From: Bradyrhizobium sp. CB2312
GTDB lineage: Bacteria > Pseudomonadota > Alphaproteobacteria > Rhizobiales > Xanthobacteraceae
Direction: 5' to 3'
DNA: 64,000 bases
NCBI RefSeq assembly: GCF_029714425.1
Contig: NZ_CP121668.1
Location: forward strand, 4,857,501-4,921,500
Under the pieces are notes generated by a model that ran no database searches, had not been told where the DNA came from, and was given only the letters and a program-made list of their open reading frames with translations. Below are positions 20,774 through 30,108 of this stretch, one piece after another. The position numbers and the translations under genes were made by a program. The first letter of the stretch is position 1. Each line of letters begins with the position of its first letter.

Positions 20774-21796
20774 ATGGCCGCACCCAAGAAAGCCGCCGCA
20801 GGCGCTGCACAGGACAAGACCGACGGCGGTTCGCCCCCGGAATTCACCAGGGAACAGGAGCTCAAGGCGCTCCGCGACATGCTCCTGATCCGGCGGTTCG
20901 AGGAAAAGGCCGGCCAGCTCTACGGCATGGGCGCGATCGGCGGCTTCTGCCATCTCTATATCGGCCAGGAGGCCGTGGTGGTCGGGATGCAGATGGCCCT
21001 GAAAGAGGGCGATCAGGTCATCACCGGCTATCGCGACCACGGCCATATGCTTGCCACCGGCATGGACGCCAATGGCGTCATGGCCGAGCTCACGGGGCGC
21101 CGCGGCGGCTATTCCAAGGGCAAGGGCGGCTCCATGCACATGTTCAGCAAGGAGAAGCACTTCTACGGCGGTCACGGCATCGTCGGCGCCCAGGTCTCGC
21201 TCGGCACGGGCCTCGCCTTCGCCAATCACTATCGCGGCAACGACAGCGTCAGCGTCACCTATTTCGGCGACGGTGCGGCCAACCAGGGCCAGGTCTATGA
21301 GAGCTTCAACATGGCGGAGCTCTGGAAGCTGCCGGTGATCTACGTCATCGAGAACAACCGCTACGCCATGGGCACCGCGGTCTCGCGCGCCTCTGCCCAG
21401 CAGGACTTCTCCAAGCGCGGCGCGTCCTTCAACATTCCCGGCAAGCAGGTCGACGGCATGGACGTTCGCGCCGTGAAGGCTGCGGGCGACGAGGCGGCGG
21501 CCTGGTGCCGCGCCGGCAAGGGCCCCTTCATCCTGGAGATGCAGACCTACCGCTACCGCGGCCACTCGATGTCCGACCCTGCAAAATATCGCACGCGCGA
21601 GGAGGTCGAGAAGGTTCGCCACGACCAGGACCCGATCGAGCAGGTGCGCAACCGCCTGCTTGCCGCCAAGGTCAGCGAAGCCGATCTCAAGGCGATCGAC
21701 GCCGAGGTGCGCGACATCGTCAACGCGTCCGCCGACTTTGCCCAGCATGATCCCGAGCCGGATGCCGCCGAGCTCTGGACCGACGTTTACCGCTAA
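20774..21796 (+). CDS. pdhA: Pyruvate dehydrogenase E1 component, alpha subunit
   Basis: 340 residues. Thiamine-diphosphate binding motif from GDGAANQGQVYESFNMAELW to VIENN, phosphorylation-loop-like RYRGHSMSDPAKYRTREEV, and YIGQEAVVVGMQ near the N-terminus. It pairs with PdhB in the alpha2beta2 E1 that decarboxylates pyruvate. It is the first gene of the pdh operon; the 254-nt upstream gap holds its promoter. The Ala/Lys-rich N-terminal 25 residues are typical of rhizobial PdhA. Confidence 0.97.
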   Translation: MAAPKKAAAGAAQDKTDGGSPPEFTREQELKALRDMLLIRRFEEKAGQLYGMGAIGGFCHLYIGQEAVVVGMQMALKEGDQVITGYRDHGHMLATGMDANGVMAELTGRRGGYSKGKGGSMHMFSKEKHFYGGHGIVGAQVSLGTGLAFANHYRGNDSVSVTYFGDGAANQGQVYESFNMAELWKLPVIYVIENNRYAMGTAVSRASAQQDFSKRGASFNIPGKQVDGMDVRAVKAAGDEAAAWCRAGKGPFILEMQTYRYRGHSMSDPAKYRTREEVEKVRHDQDPIEQVRNRLLAAKVSEADLKAIDAEVRDIVNASADFAQHDPEPDAAELWTDVYR

Positions 21797-21826
21797 AACG
21801 CGCGCAAGCTTTCTTTTGGAGTCGAT

Positions 21827-23209
21827 ATGCCAATTCAAGTGCTGATGCCCGCGTTGTCGCCCACGATGGAAAAGGGCAACCTTGCCAAGTGGCTGAAGAA
21901 AGAGGGCGAGCAGATCAAGTCTGGCGACGTGATCGCCGAGATCGAGACCGACAAGGCGACGATGGAGGTCGAGGCGACCGACGAGGGCACGCTCGGCAAG
22001 ATCCTGATCCCGGAAGGGACCGCCGACGTCGCGGTGAACACGCCGATCGCGACCATTTTGGCGGACGGCGAGAGCGCCGCCGATCTCGCCAAAGCGCCTG
22101 CACCAGCGGCGAAGGCTGCGGAGTCCGCGCCGCCCGCCGCTGCCAAGGCCGAAGCGCCCGCGCCGAAGGCTGCACCGGCGCCGCAGGCCGTCGCCGAGCC
22201 CGATCCGGAAGTGCCCGCCGGCACTGAGATGGTGACGCAAACCATCCGCGAAGCGCTGCGCGATGCCATGGCCGAAGAGATGCGCCGCGACGCCGACGTC
22301 TTCGTCATGGGCGAAGAGGTTGCCGAATATCAGGGCGCCTACAAAGTCACGCAAGGATTGCTCCAGGAATTCGGCGCCAAGCGCGTCATCGACACGCCGA
22401 TCACCGAGCACGGCTTTGCCGGCGTTGGCGTCGGTGCCGCCATGACCGGTCTGAAGCCGATCGTCGAGTTCATGACGTTCAACTTCGCCATGCAGGCGAT
22501 CGACCAGATCATCAACTCCGCGGCCAAGACGCTCTACATGTCAGGCGGCCAGATGGGCTGCTCGATCGTGTTCCGTGGGCCCAATGGTGCGGCAGCCCGC
22601 GTCGCCGCCCAGCACAGCCAGGATTATTCGTCCTGGTACTCGAACATTCCGGGCCTCAAGGTCGTCGCGCCGTTCTCGGCCGCCGATTACAAGGGCCTGC
22701 TCAAGGCCGCGATCCGCGACCCCAATCCGGTGATCTTCCTCGAAAACGAGGTGCTCTACGGCCACACCGGTGAGGTGCCGAAGCTCGACGATTTCGTGAT
22801 CCCGATCGGCAAGGCGTGCATCGTGCGCTCGGGCTCCCACGTCACCATCATCTCCTGGTCGAACGGTATGACCTATGCGCTGAAGGCCGCCGACGAACTC
22901 GCCAAGGAGGGCATCGAGGCCGAGGTGATCGACCTGCGCACGCTGCGCCCGATGGACACCGAGACCATCGTCAACTCCGTCAAGAAGACGGGGCGCGCCG
23001 TCACCGTGGAAGAGGGCTGGGCCCAGAGCGGCGTCGGCGCCGAGATCGCCGCGCGCATCATGGAGAACGCCTTCGACTATCTCGACGCGCCTGTTACGCG
23101 CGTCTCCGGCAAGGATGTGCCGATGCCCTATGCCGCCAACCTGGAGAAGCTCGCGCTGCCCTCGGCGGCGGAAGTCGTCGAGGCCGCCAAAGCCGTCTGC
23201 TACAGGTAG
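21827..23209 (+). CDS. pdhB: Pyruvate dehydrogenase E1 beta subunit with N-terminal lipoyl domain
   Basis: 460 residues, about 130 more than a plain E1-beta. Residues 1-80 are a lipoyl domain almost identical to that of the E2 ([20 protein letters not shown], lipoylated Lys in [10 protein letters not shown]). An Ala/Pro linker to about 130 follows, then the transketolase-type E1-beta ([47 protein letters not shown] region and the C-terminal domain). RBS GGAGTCGAT. This fusion is characteristic of several alphaproteobacteria, including Sinorhizobium. Confidence 0.96.
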   Translation: MPIQVLMPALSPTMEKGNLAKWLKKEGEQIKSGDVIAEIETDKATMEVEATDEGTLGKILIPEGTADVAVNTPIATILADGESAADLAKAPAPAAKAAESAPPAAAKAEAPAPKAAPAPQAVAEPDPEVPAGTEMVTQTIREALRDAMAEEMRRDADVFVMGEEVAEYQGAYKVTQGLLQEFGAKRVIDTPITEHGFAGVGVGAAMTGLKPIVEFMTFNFAMQAIDQIINSAAKTLYMSGGQMGCSIVFRGPNGAAARVAAQHSQDYSSWYSNIPGLKVVAPFSAADYKGLLKAAIRDPNPVIFLENEVLYGHTGEVPKLDDFVIPIGKACIVRSGSHVTIISWSNGMTYALKAADELAKEGIEAEVIDLRTLRPMDTETIVNSVKKTGRAVTVEEGWAQSGVGAEIAARIMENAFDYLDAPVTRVSGKDVPMPYAANLEKLALPSAAEVVEAAKAVCYR

Positions 23210-23212
23210 ACC

Positions 23213-23515
23213 ATGGCGGGCCCCAAGGAGCAGCCACTGCCGCCCGACGTCATGACCCGCGAGGACGCGGTCGAGATCCTGCGCGTGTTCGTGCTGGATG
23301 GCGGGCTGTCGATGGCGTTCCAGCGGGCCTTCGAGGAGCCCGACATGTGGGGCCTGCTGCTGGTCGATCTCGCCCGCCACGCTGCGCGCGCCTATGCGCG
23401 CGAGAGCGAGTACACCGAGGAAGACGCGCTGAACCGGATCCTCGATATGTTCCAGGCGGAGATCGAGCGTCCCACCGACACCGGCACCACGACGCCGCGC
23501 GGGAAGGGGCACTGA
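23213..23515 (+). CDS. DUF5076-type small protein in the pdh operon
   Basis: 100 residues, starting 3 nt after the pdhB stop. No signal or membrane segment; two helical stretches (EDAVEILRVFVLDGGLSMAFQRAF and VDLARHAARAYARESEY). The sequence resembles the DUF5076 family often found beside pdh genes in Bradyrhizobium; its function is unknown. Its place in the operon, with almost no spacing, argues for a role in or near pyruvate dehydrogenase. Confidence 0.75.
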   Translation: MAGPKEQPLPPDVMTREDAVEILRVFVLDGGLSMAFQRAFEEPDMWGLLLVDLARHAARAYARESEYTEEDALNRILDMFQAEIERPTDTGTTTPRGKGH

Positions 23516-23517
23516 CC

Positions 23518-23970
23518 GTGGCGATCGAATCCTATCACTACGATTTCATGCTCGAGGCGATCCGCGAAGCGCAGGACTCGATCGCGCAGGGCGGCCTGCC
23601 GATCGGCGCGGTGCTGACGCGAGACAACAAAATCATCGCCCGCGGCCACAACAACCGCGTGCAGGAGAACAACGTCATCCTGCACGGCGAGATGAGCTGC
23701 CTGCGTGCGGCCGGCGCGATCTCGTTCCATGACACCGTCATGTACACCACGCTGTCGCCGTGCTCGATGTGCGCCGGCGCGCTCGCTTTGTTCAAGGTCA
23801 AGCTCGTAGTGATCGGGGAATCCGTCACCTTCGAGGGCTCCAAGGACATTCTCGACAAGTTCGGCATCCCCTGGATCGATCTTGCCGACGACCGCTCCAT
23901 CACCATGATGAAGACGTGGCGTTCCAATCCCGCCAATGAGCGCCTGTGGCAGGGCGACATCGGCAACTAA
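23518..23970 (+). CDS. Cytosine deaminase-like nucleoside deaminase
   Basis: 150-residue zinc-dependent deaminase. Zinc site: HGE (His and catalytic Glu) and LSPCSMCAGAL (two Cys). The stretch VMYTTLSPCSMCAGAL, VVIGESVTFEG and the ending WQGDIGN resemble yeast-type cytosine deaminase (Fcy1) more than tRNA TadA or CDA types. GTG 23518 is the start, 7 nt after GGGAAGGGG and 2 nt after the previous stop. A pyrimidine-salvage enzyme inside the pdh operon is unexpected; guanine deaminase-like specificity is the alternative. Confidence 0.85.
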   Translation: MAIESYHYDFMLEAIREAQDSIAQGGLPIGAVLTRDNKIIARGHNNRVQENNVILHGEMSCLRAAGAISFHDTVMYTTLSPCSMCAGALALFKVKLVVIGESVTFEGSKDILDKFGIPWIDLADDRSITMMKTWRSNPANERLWQGDIGN

Positions 23971-24033
23971 ACCTGGTCCTGTTCGTCCTCGCTTTCGGGG
24001 ACGACGTTTTGAGAAGTTCTTCGTGAGGTCAGC

Positions 24034-25380
24034 ATGCCCATCAACATCCTGATGCCCGCTCTCTCGCCGACGATGGAGAAGGGCAACCTCGCCAAGTGGC
24101 TGAAGAAGGAAGGCGACAAGGTCAAATCCGGCGACGTCATCGCCGAGATCGAGACCGACAAGGCGACCATGGAGGTCGAGGCCATCGACGAGGGCACGAT
24201 CGCCAAGATCCTGGTGCCCGAGGGCACGCAGGACGTCCCCGTCAATGACGTGATCGCGGTGCTCGCCGGCGAGGGCGAGGACGTGAAGGCGGCCAGCGCC
24301 GCCAAGCCGAGCGCTTCGGCCGCGCCGCCGAAAGCCGCTGAGGCTGCTGCGGCTCCCGCGCCAGCGCCCGCCGCGCCCAAGGCTGCACCGCCGCCCGCTG
24401 CCGCACCTGCGCCCCAAGCTGCTGCGCCTGCCGCGCAAGCCAACGGCCATGGCGGCCGCGTGTTCTCCTCGCCGCTGGCGCGCCGTCTCGCCAAGGAAGC
24501 CGGCATCGACGTGTCGATGGTGACCGGCACCGGCCCGCACGGCCGCGTCGTCGCGCGCGACGTCGAGCAGGCCAAGTCCGGCAAGGGCCTCAAGGCGCCC
24601 GCCGCGGCACCGTCAGGCGCGCCCTCGATCGCGCCCACCATGTCGGACAAGCAGATCCTGTCGCTGTTCGAGCCGGGCTCCTACGACATCGTCCCGCACG
24701 ACGGCATGCGCCGCACCATTGCGCAGCGCCTGACCGCATCGATCCAGAACGTCCCGCACTTCTACCTGACCATCGACTGCGACATCGGCAAGCTGCTCGC
24801 CGCACGCGAGGAGATCAATGCCGCTGCGCCGAAGGACAAGGAGAAGAAGCCGCTCTACAAGATCTCGGTCAACGACTTCGTCATCAAGGCGATGGCGGTC
24901 GCGCTCCAGAAGATTCCGAACTGCAATGTGAGCTGGACCGAAAGCGGCATGGTCAAGCACCATCATTCCGACGTCGGCGTCGCGGTGGCGATGCCCGGTG
25001 GACTGATCACGCCGATCATCCGCAAGGCCGAGACCAAGACGCTCTCCACCATCTCCAACGAGATGAAGGATTTCGCCGCGCGCGCTCGCTCGCGCAAGCT
25101 CAAGCCCGAGGAGTACCAGGGCGGCACCACGGCGGTCTCCAACCTCGGCATGTACGGCATCAGCCACTTCACCGCCGTGATCAACCCGCCGCATGCCACG
25201 ATCCTCGCGGTCGGCACCAGCGAGGAGCGGCCCGTCGTGCGCGGCGGCAAGATCGAGATCGCGCACATGATGAGCGTGACCCTGTCCTGCGATCACCGCG
25301 CCATCGACGGCGCTCTCGGCGCCGAGCTGATCGGCGCGTTCAAGCAGCTGATTGAAAATCCCGTCATGATGATGGTCTGA
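24034..25380 (+). CDS. pdhC: Dihydrolipoamide acetyltransferase (E2) of pyruvate dehydrogenase
   Basis: 448 residues: one lipoyl domain (1-80, Lys in [11 protein letters not shown]), an Ala/Pro linker (about 90-145), the peripheral-subunit-binding domain (SPLARRLAKEAGIDVSMVTG), a second linker, and the catalytic acetyltransferase core (from about 220) with the C-terminal SCDHRAIDGALGAELI active-site His. It forms the core of the complex and accepts acetyl groups from E1. RBS GAGG before ATG 24034. Confidence 0.97.
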   Translation: MPINILMPALSPTMEKGNLAKWLKKEGDKVKSGDVIAEIETDKATMEVEAIDEGTIAKILVPEGTQDVPVNDVIAVLAGEGEDVKAASAAKPSASAAPPKAAEAAAAPAPAPAAPKAAPPPAAAPAPQAAAPAAQANGHGGRVFSSPLARRLAKEAGIDVSMVTGTGPHGRVVARDVEQAKSGKGLKAPAAAPSGAPSIAPTMSDKQILSLFEPGSYDIVPHDGMRRTIAQRLTASIQNVPHFYLTIDCDIGKLLAAREEINAAAPKDKEKKPLYKISVNDFVIKAMAVALQKIPNCNVSWTESGMVKHHHSDVGVAVAMPGGLITPIIRKAETKTLSTISNEMKDFAARARSRKLKPEEYQGGTTAVSNLGMYGISHFTAVINPPHATILAVGTSEERPVVRGGKIEIAHMMSVTLSCDHRAIDGALGAELIGAFKQLIENPVMMMV

Positions 25381-25388
25381 GATGGCGC

Positions 25389-25622
25389 ATGACGACGCGC
25401 TGGCCCTGGATCTCGATGCTGGTTTCGCTGATCCTCACGCTCAGCCCGTTCGGCCGCGAGATCATTGAGGCCGCCTTCTTTGCCGGTGAAGCGCTATCGC
25501 GCAACATCTGGGGGCCGATCGCGCTCACCATCTTCGCCATCATGGCGGCGGTCATTCTCGTGGAATGGCTGATCAGAACCTACGTCTTCAAACGCCGCGC
25601 CCGCGGCGCAACGACCGCCTGA
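25389..25622 (+). CDS. Small two-helix membrane protein in the pdh operon
   Basis: 77 residues with two hydrophobic segments (about 8-20 and 40-62: IWGPIALTIFAIMAAVILVEWLI) and a basic C-terminus (FKRRARG). I do not recognise the family. It starts 8 nt after the pdhC stop and ends 17 nt before the lpdA start, so it is transcribed with them. It may be an inner-membrane accessory, but nothing shows its role. Confidence 0.7.
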   Translation: MTTRWPWISMLVSLILTLSPFGREIIEAAFFAGEALSRNIWGPIALTIFAIMAAVILVEWLIRTYVFKRRARGATTA

Positions 25623-25639
25623 GTTGAATGGGAGCCGCC

Positions 25640-27061
25640 ATGGCCGACACGTCTTTCGACATCATCATCATCGGCTCCGGTCCGGGCGGCTATGTCACCG
25701 CGATCCGCGCCGCCCAGCTCGGCTTCAAGACCGCGATCGTCGAAAAGTCCTATCTCGGCGGCATCTGCCTGAATTGGGGCTGCATCCCGACCAAGGCGCT
25801 TTTGCGCTCGGCCGAGATCTACCACTACATGCAGCATGCCAAGGATTACGGCCTGTCGGCGGACAACGTCTCGTTCGATCCGAAGGCGGTGGTGCAGCGC
25901 TCGCGCGGCGTCTCGAAGCGGCTCAACGACGGCGTCGGCTTCCTGATGAAGAAGAACAAGGTCAGCGTGATCTGGGGCGCCGCTTCGATCGATGCGCCCG
26001 GCAAGGTCACCGTGAAGAAGTCCGACGTTGAAGGTCCCAAGGGCTCGCTGGGCGAGGGGACTTATCAGGCCAAGCACATCATCGTCGCGACCGGGGCGCG
26101 GCCGCGCGTGCTGCCCGGGCTCGAGCCCGACAAGAAGCTGATCTGGACCTATTTTGAAGCGATGGTTCCGGAGAAGATGCCGAAATCGCTGCTGGTGGTC
26201 GGCTCCGGCGCGATCGGCATCGAGTTCGCCTCCTTCTTCCACTCCATGGGCTCCGACGTCACCGTCGTCGAGGTGCTGCCGCAGATCCTGCCGGTCGAGG
26301 ACGCCGAGATCGCTGGCCTTGCCCGCAAGCGGTTGGAGAAGCAGGGCATCAAGATCATGTCCTCGACCAAGGTGACGAAGCTCGAGAAGAAGGCCGACAG
26401 CGTCGTCGCCACCATTGATGACGGCAAGGGCAAGCCCGTGACCACCGAGTTCGAGCGCGTGATCTCGGCGGTCGGCGTCGTCGGCAATATCGAGAATCTC
26501 GGCCTGGAAAAGCTCGGGGTGAAGACCGATCGCGGCTGCATCGTCATCGACGGCTACGGCAAGACCAACGTGCCCGGCATCTACGCCATCGGCGACGTCG
26601 CGGGTCCCCCGATGCTCGCGCACAAGGCCGAGCATGAAGGCGTGATCTGCGTCGAGGCGATCAAGGGCCTGCATCCGCATCCCATGGACAAGAACATGAT
26701 CCCGGGCTGCACCTACTGCCAACCGCAGGTCGCGTCCGTCGGTCTCACCGAAGCCAAGGCCAAGGAGAACGGCCGCGAGATCCGCGTCGGCCGCTTCCCC
26801 TTCGTCGGCAACGGCAAGGCGATTGCGCTCGGCGAGGACCAGGGCCTCGTCAAGGTGATCTTCGACAAGAAGACGGGCCAACTGCTCGGCGCCCACATGG
26901 TCGGCGCCGAAGTGACCGAGCTGATCCAGGGCTATGTCGTCGCCATGAACTTGGAGACGACGGAAGAAGAGCTGATGCACACGGTATTCCCGCATCCGAC
27001 GCTGTCGGAGATGATGAAGGAAGCCGTGCTGGATGCGTATGGGCGCGTCTTGAACATCTGA
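25640..27061 (+). CDS. lpdA: Dihydrolipoamide dehydrogenase (E3)
   Basis: 473-residue FAD flavoenzyme that reoxidises dihydrolipoamide with NAD. FAD site IIIIGSGPGGYVTAIRAAQLG, redox-active disulfide LGGICLNWGCIPTKALLRSAE, NAD site VVGSGAIGIEFASFF, second FAD contact YAIGDVAGPPMLAHKAEHEG, and the C-terminal HPHPTLSE-like dimer region with active-site His (VFPHPTLSEMM). ATG 25640 follows GGGAG; an ATG at 25628 is less likely. It is the last gene of the pdh operon. Confidence 0.97.
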   Translation: MADTSFDIIIIGSGPGGYVTAIRAAQLGFKTAIVEKSYLGGICLNWGCIPTKALLRSAEIYHYMQHAKDYGLSADNVSFDPKAVVQRSRGVSKRLNDGVGFLMKKNKVSVIWGAASIDAPGKVTVKKSDVEGPKGSLGEGTYQAKHIIVATGARPRVLPGLEPDKKLIWTYFEAMVPEKMPKSLLVVGSGAIGIEFASFFHSMGSDVTVVEVLPQILPVEDAEIAGLARKRLEKQGIKIMSSTKVTKLEKKADSVVATIDDGKGKPVTTEFERVISAVGVVGNIENLGLEKLGVKTDRGCIVIDGYGKTNVPGIYAIGDVAGPPMLAHKAEHEGVICVEAIKGLHPHPMDKNMIPGCTYCQPQVASVGLTEAKAKENGREIRVGRFPFVGNGKAIALGEDQGLVKVIFDKKTGQLLGAHMVGAEVTELIQGYVVAMNLETTEEELMHTVFPHPTLSEMMKEAVLDAYGRVLNI

Positions 27062-27069
27062 CGGCCGCC

Positions 27070-27148
27070 GTCATTGCGAGCGAAGCGAAGCAATCCAGAA
27101 TTCATCCGCGGACTGGATTGCTTCGTTGCTTCGCTCCTCGCAATGACA
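27070..27148. repeat. Long palindromic repeat after lpdA
   Basis: GTCATTGCGAGCGAAGCGAA, GCAATCCAG, a short spacer, then CTGGATTGCTTCG and CTCGCAATGACA form an imperfect inverted repeat with about 29-bp arms. It is probably the 3' boundary of the pdh operon. Confidence 0.85.
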
Positions 27149-27203
27149 ACTGCGGACGAGCGGTTTCAATTGGAAAAGCACAACAACAAAAGGGAATGAA
27201 CCC

Positions 27204-28445
27204 ATGCACGACAACGACAACCTCACGATCGAACGGCCGACCTTCGTCACCCATCTCGAATGCGCGATGGAAGGCGATCATTACGCCGCCGACCAGGTCC
27301 ACAACCTCTCCAAGGCCGGCAAGCCGCTCTTGGTGCGCTACGACCTGGCCGGCGTGAAGAAGGCGCTGACCAAGGACGCGCTCAGCAACCGTCCCGCCGA
27401 CATGTGGCGCTACCGCGAGCTGCTGCCGGTCCGCAAATGCAAGGACATCGTCTCGCTCGGCGAGGTCACGACGCCCTTGATCCGGCTGCCGAGCCTCGGC
27501 AAGAAGCTCGGCGGCGGCGAGATCATCGTCAAGGATGAGGGACGCCTGCCGACCGGCTCGTTCAAGGCGCGCGGTCTCGTCATGGCGGTGTCGATGGGCA
27601 AGGCGCTCGGCATCAAGCACATGGCGATGCCGACCAACGGCAATGCCGGCGCAGCGCTCGCAGCCTACGCCACCTCCTGCGGCATCAAGACCACGATCTT
27701 CTGCCCCGCCGATACGCCCGAGGTGAACGTCAGCGAGATCGAGCTGCAGGGCGCGACCGTCTACCGCGTCAACGGCTATATCGACGATTGCGGCAAGATC
27801 GTCGGCGAGGGGAAAGCGAAAGTCGGCTGGTTCGATACCTCGACGCTGAAGGAGCCGTACCGCATCGAAGGCAAGAAGACGATGGGCCTGGAACTTGCCG
27901 AGCAGCTCGGCTGGGACGTGCCCGATGTGATCTTCTATCCAACCGGCGGCGGCACCGGCCTGATCGGCATGTGGAAGGCGTTCGACGAGCTCGAGAAGAT
28001 CGGCTTCATCGGTTCAAAGCGCCCGCGCATGGTCGCGGTGCAGGCCTCCGGCTGCGCGCCCATGGTGCGCGCCTATGAGGCCGGCACCGAGCATGCGACG
28101 CGCTGGGAGGACGCCCACACCATCGCCTCGGGTATCCGCGTGCCGCAGGCCATCGGCGATTTTCTGATCTTGCGCGCCGTGCGCGAGAGCAAGGGCTTTG
28201 CCATTGCGGTCGACGACGACAAGATCTCGGCGGCGCTCAACGAGGTCGCGCGCGAGGAGGGGCTGTTGCTGTGTCCCGAGGGCGCCGCGACCTACGCCGC
28301 CTACAAGGAGAGCCTTGCCGACGGCCGCGTCTCGAAGGGTGACCGCGTGATGCTGTTCAACTGCGCCAGCGGTCTGAAATACCCGCTGCCGCCGGTCACC
28401 CGCACGCTCGATCGCCACAAGCCGATCGACTACTCGCAGTTCTAG
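27204..28445 (+). CDS. thrC: Threonine synthase-type PLP enzyme
   Basis: 413 residues of the fold-type II PLP family. The PLP lysine is in RLPTGSFKARG, with the PTNGNAGAALAAYA loop, the Gly-rich phosphate-binding YPTGGGTGLIGMW and a late LFNCASGLKYP. The ordering (LGEVTTPLIRLPSL, then KDEGRLPTGSFKARG) fits the plant/archaeal-type threonine synthase, which makes threonine from O-phosphohomoserine. A threonine dehydratase or diaminopropionate lyase role cannot be excluded. AAAGGGAA precedes ATG 27204. Confidence 0.82.
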   Translation: MHDNDNLTIERPTFVTHLECAMEGDHYAADQVHNLSKAGKPLLVRYDLAGVKKALTKDALSNRPADMWRYRELLPVRKCKDIVSLGEVTTPLIRLPSLGKKLGGGEIIVKDEGRLPTGSFKARGLVMAVSMGKALGIKHMAMPTNGNAGAALAAYATSCGIKTTIFCPADTPEVNVSEIELQGATVYRVNGYIDDCGKIVGEGKAKVGWFDTSTLKEPYRIEGKKTMGLELAEQLGWDVPDVIFYPTGGGTGLIGMWKAFDELEKIGFIGSKRPRMVAVQASGCAPMVRAYEAGTEHATRWEDAHTIASGIRVPQAIGDFLILRAVRESKGFAIAVDDDKISAALNEVAREEGLLLCPEGAATYAAYKESLADGRVSKGDRVMLFNCASGLKYPLPPVTRTLDRHKPIDYSQF

Positions 28446-28449
28446 AAAT

Positions 28450-28590
28450 CTCTCCCTCTCTCCGTTCTTACGGGGAGAGGGTTGGGGTGAGGGGCCTCTC
28501 TCCGCGAATGAGATATGCGTGAGACCTGTACCCCCTCACCCGAATTGCTTCGCAATTCGACCTCTCCCCGCAAGCGGGGCGAGGTCAAGA
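28450..28590. repeat. Palindromic repeat after thrC
   Basis: GGGGAGAGGGTTGGGGTGAG is answered by CCCCTCACCCGAATTGC and CCTCTCCCCGCAAGCGGGG: a long imperfect palindrome with smaller internal hairpins, common in alphaproteobacterial intergenic DNA. Confidence 0.8.
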
Positions 28591-28617
28591 AAAACAAGAA
28601 CGGTTGGGGAGAACACA

Positions 28618-29589
28618 ATGAAGAAGGCCATCTGGGCCGGGCTGATCGGTATTCTCGCTCTCACTGGCGCCGCAGGCGCCGACGACTATCCCTCGCATCC
28701 CATCACCATTATCGTGCCCTTTGCGGCCGGCGGACCGTCGGATGCGATGGCGCGCGTGCTTGCCGAGCGCATGCGCGTATCGCTCGGCCAGCCGCTGGTG
28801 ATCGAGAACGTCACCGGCGCCGGCGGCTCGCTCGGGGTGGGGCGCGCCGTGCAATCGCCGCCTGATGGTTACACCATCTCCTTCGGCCATCTCGGCACCC
28901 ATGTCGCCAACGGCGCCGTCTACAAGCTCAAATACGATCTCGTCGCCGATCTCGAGCCGGTGGTGCTGCTGCCGAGCAACCCGATGATCGTGGTCAGCAA
29001 GACCGCGGTGCCCGCGACCTCGCTGAAGGAGCTGCTGGAGTGGCTGAAGTCGCGGCCGTCGCCGCCGACCGCAGGCACGGCCGGCGCAGGCTCCGGCAGC
29101 CACATCGCCGGCGTCTATTTCGAGAGCGTGTCCGGCATCAAGCTGCAATACGTGCCGTATCGCGGCACGGCGCCCGCGTTGAACGATCTCATCGCCGGCC
29201 AGATCGACGTCATCGTCGACCAGACCTCAAACTCCATCAACCAGGTCCGCGCCGGCACCATCCGCGCCTACGCCATCACCGACGACAAGCGTTTGGCTTC
29301 GGCGCCCGATATTCCGACTGCGGAGGAAGCGGGCCTCAAAGGCTTCAACATGACGCTGTGGTCGGGAATGTGGGTGCCAAAGGGCACGCCGAAGGAGATC
29401 GTCACCAAGCTTAATGCGGCCGCCGTCGAAGCGCTGAACGATCCCGCGGTGAAGAAGCAGCTCGAAAGCCAGGGCCTGGAGATGACACCGCAGGATCAGC
29501 TCACCCCTGAAGCCCTCGGTGCGCGGCAAAAGGCCGAGATCGCCAAATGGTGGCCGATCATCAAGGCCGCCAACATCAAGGTGGATTGA
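28618..29589 (+). CDS. Bug/TctC-type tripartite tricarboxylate transporter binding protein
   Basis: 323 residues with a signal peptide (MKKAIWAGLIGILALTGAAG). Typical Bug-family features: YPSHPITIIVPFAAGGPSDAMARVLAERM, VENVTGAGGSLG, YVPYRGTAPALNDLIAGQID and the late PAVKKQLESQGLEM. These periplasmic proteins bind carboxylates, often for a TctAB permease; no permease gene is visible nearby, as is common for orphan Bug proteins. GGGGAG precedes ATG 28618. Confidence 0.92.
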   Translation: MKKAIWAGLIGILALTGAAGADDYPSHPITIIVPFAAGGPSDAMARVLAERMRVSLGQPLVIENVTGAGGSLGVGRAVQSPPDGYTISFGHLGTHVANGAVYKLKYDLVADLEPVVLLPSNPMIVVSKTAVPATSLKELLEWLKSRPSPPTAGTAGAGSGSHIAGVYFESVSGIKLQYVPYRGTAPALNDLIAGQIDVIVDQTSNSINQVRAGTIRAYAITDDKRLASAPDIPTAEEAGLKGFNMTLWSGMWVPKGTPKEIVTKLNAAAVEALNDPAVKKQLESQGLEMTPQDQLTPEALGARQKAEIAKWWPIIKAANIKVD

Positions 29590-29599
29590 AGAGGAGCTG

Positions 29600-30016
29600 T
29601 CACCGACGCGTTTCCTCGCGGCCGGCAATCATCCCCTTGGTTTCGCCGCCTGCCGCCAGCGCCCGGTCCAGGCATTGCATCATATCGGTGGGGACGAACG
29701 GCTTCCCGAGAAAACAGACTGCCCCGGCCTTGAGCGCGCGCACACGCACGCTCTCATCCGGGAAGGCGGTGATGAAGATGAACGGCGTCGCCGAACCCTG
29801 CGCTCGCATCTGCGTCAGCAGATCTATTCCGGTCATCAATGGCATCTGCACGTCGGCGATCACGCACGAGGTGTCAGTCGAATCCGCCGACCGCAAGAAC
29901 TCCTCGGCGGAGCCGAATGTGTGGACGGTGTATCCGCGCGATTCCAGCAGATTGTTGATCGCTGCCCGCACGTAGGGGTCATCGTCAAGCACCGAAATGA
30001 CCGAAGACACCGACAA
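29600..30016 (-). CDS. Stand-alone FixJ-like receiver protein
   Basis: 138 residues that form a single receiver domain: VLDDDPYVRAAI acidic cluster, phosphoacceptor Asp55 in VIADVQMPLMTGIDLL, FITAF Thr switch and FLGKPFVPTDMM Lys. There is no output domain, only a short basic tail. The start is TTG 30016 with GAGGAG 8 nt upstream; GTG 30010 is the alternative. It lies 97 nt downstream of the NodW/FixJ-like regulator and may act as a phosphate sink or a shared phosphoryl carrier of the same system. Confidence 0.87.
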   Translation of the reverse strand: MSVSSVISVLDDDPYVRAAINNLLESRGYTVHTFGSAEEFLRSADSTDTSCVIADVQMPLMTGIDLLTQMRAQGSATPFIFITAFPDESVRVRALKAGAVCFLGKPFVPTDMMQCLDRALAAGGETKGMIAGREETRR

Positions 30017-30108
30017 GACGTCCGCTCCTCGCCCGGAATTACGCGCTTGCCGTCGCCACGGCTACAGATGAGCGCGCAGGGTGGACCTGTCAGTCACCAT
30101 TGGAAACT

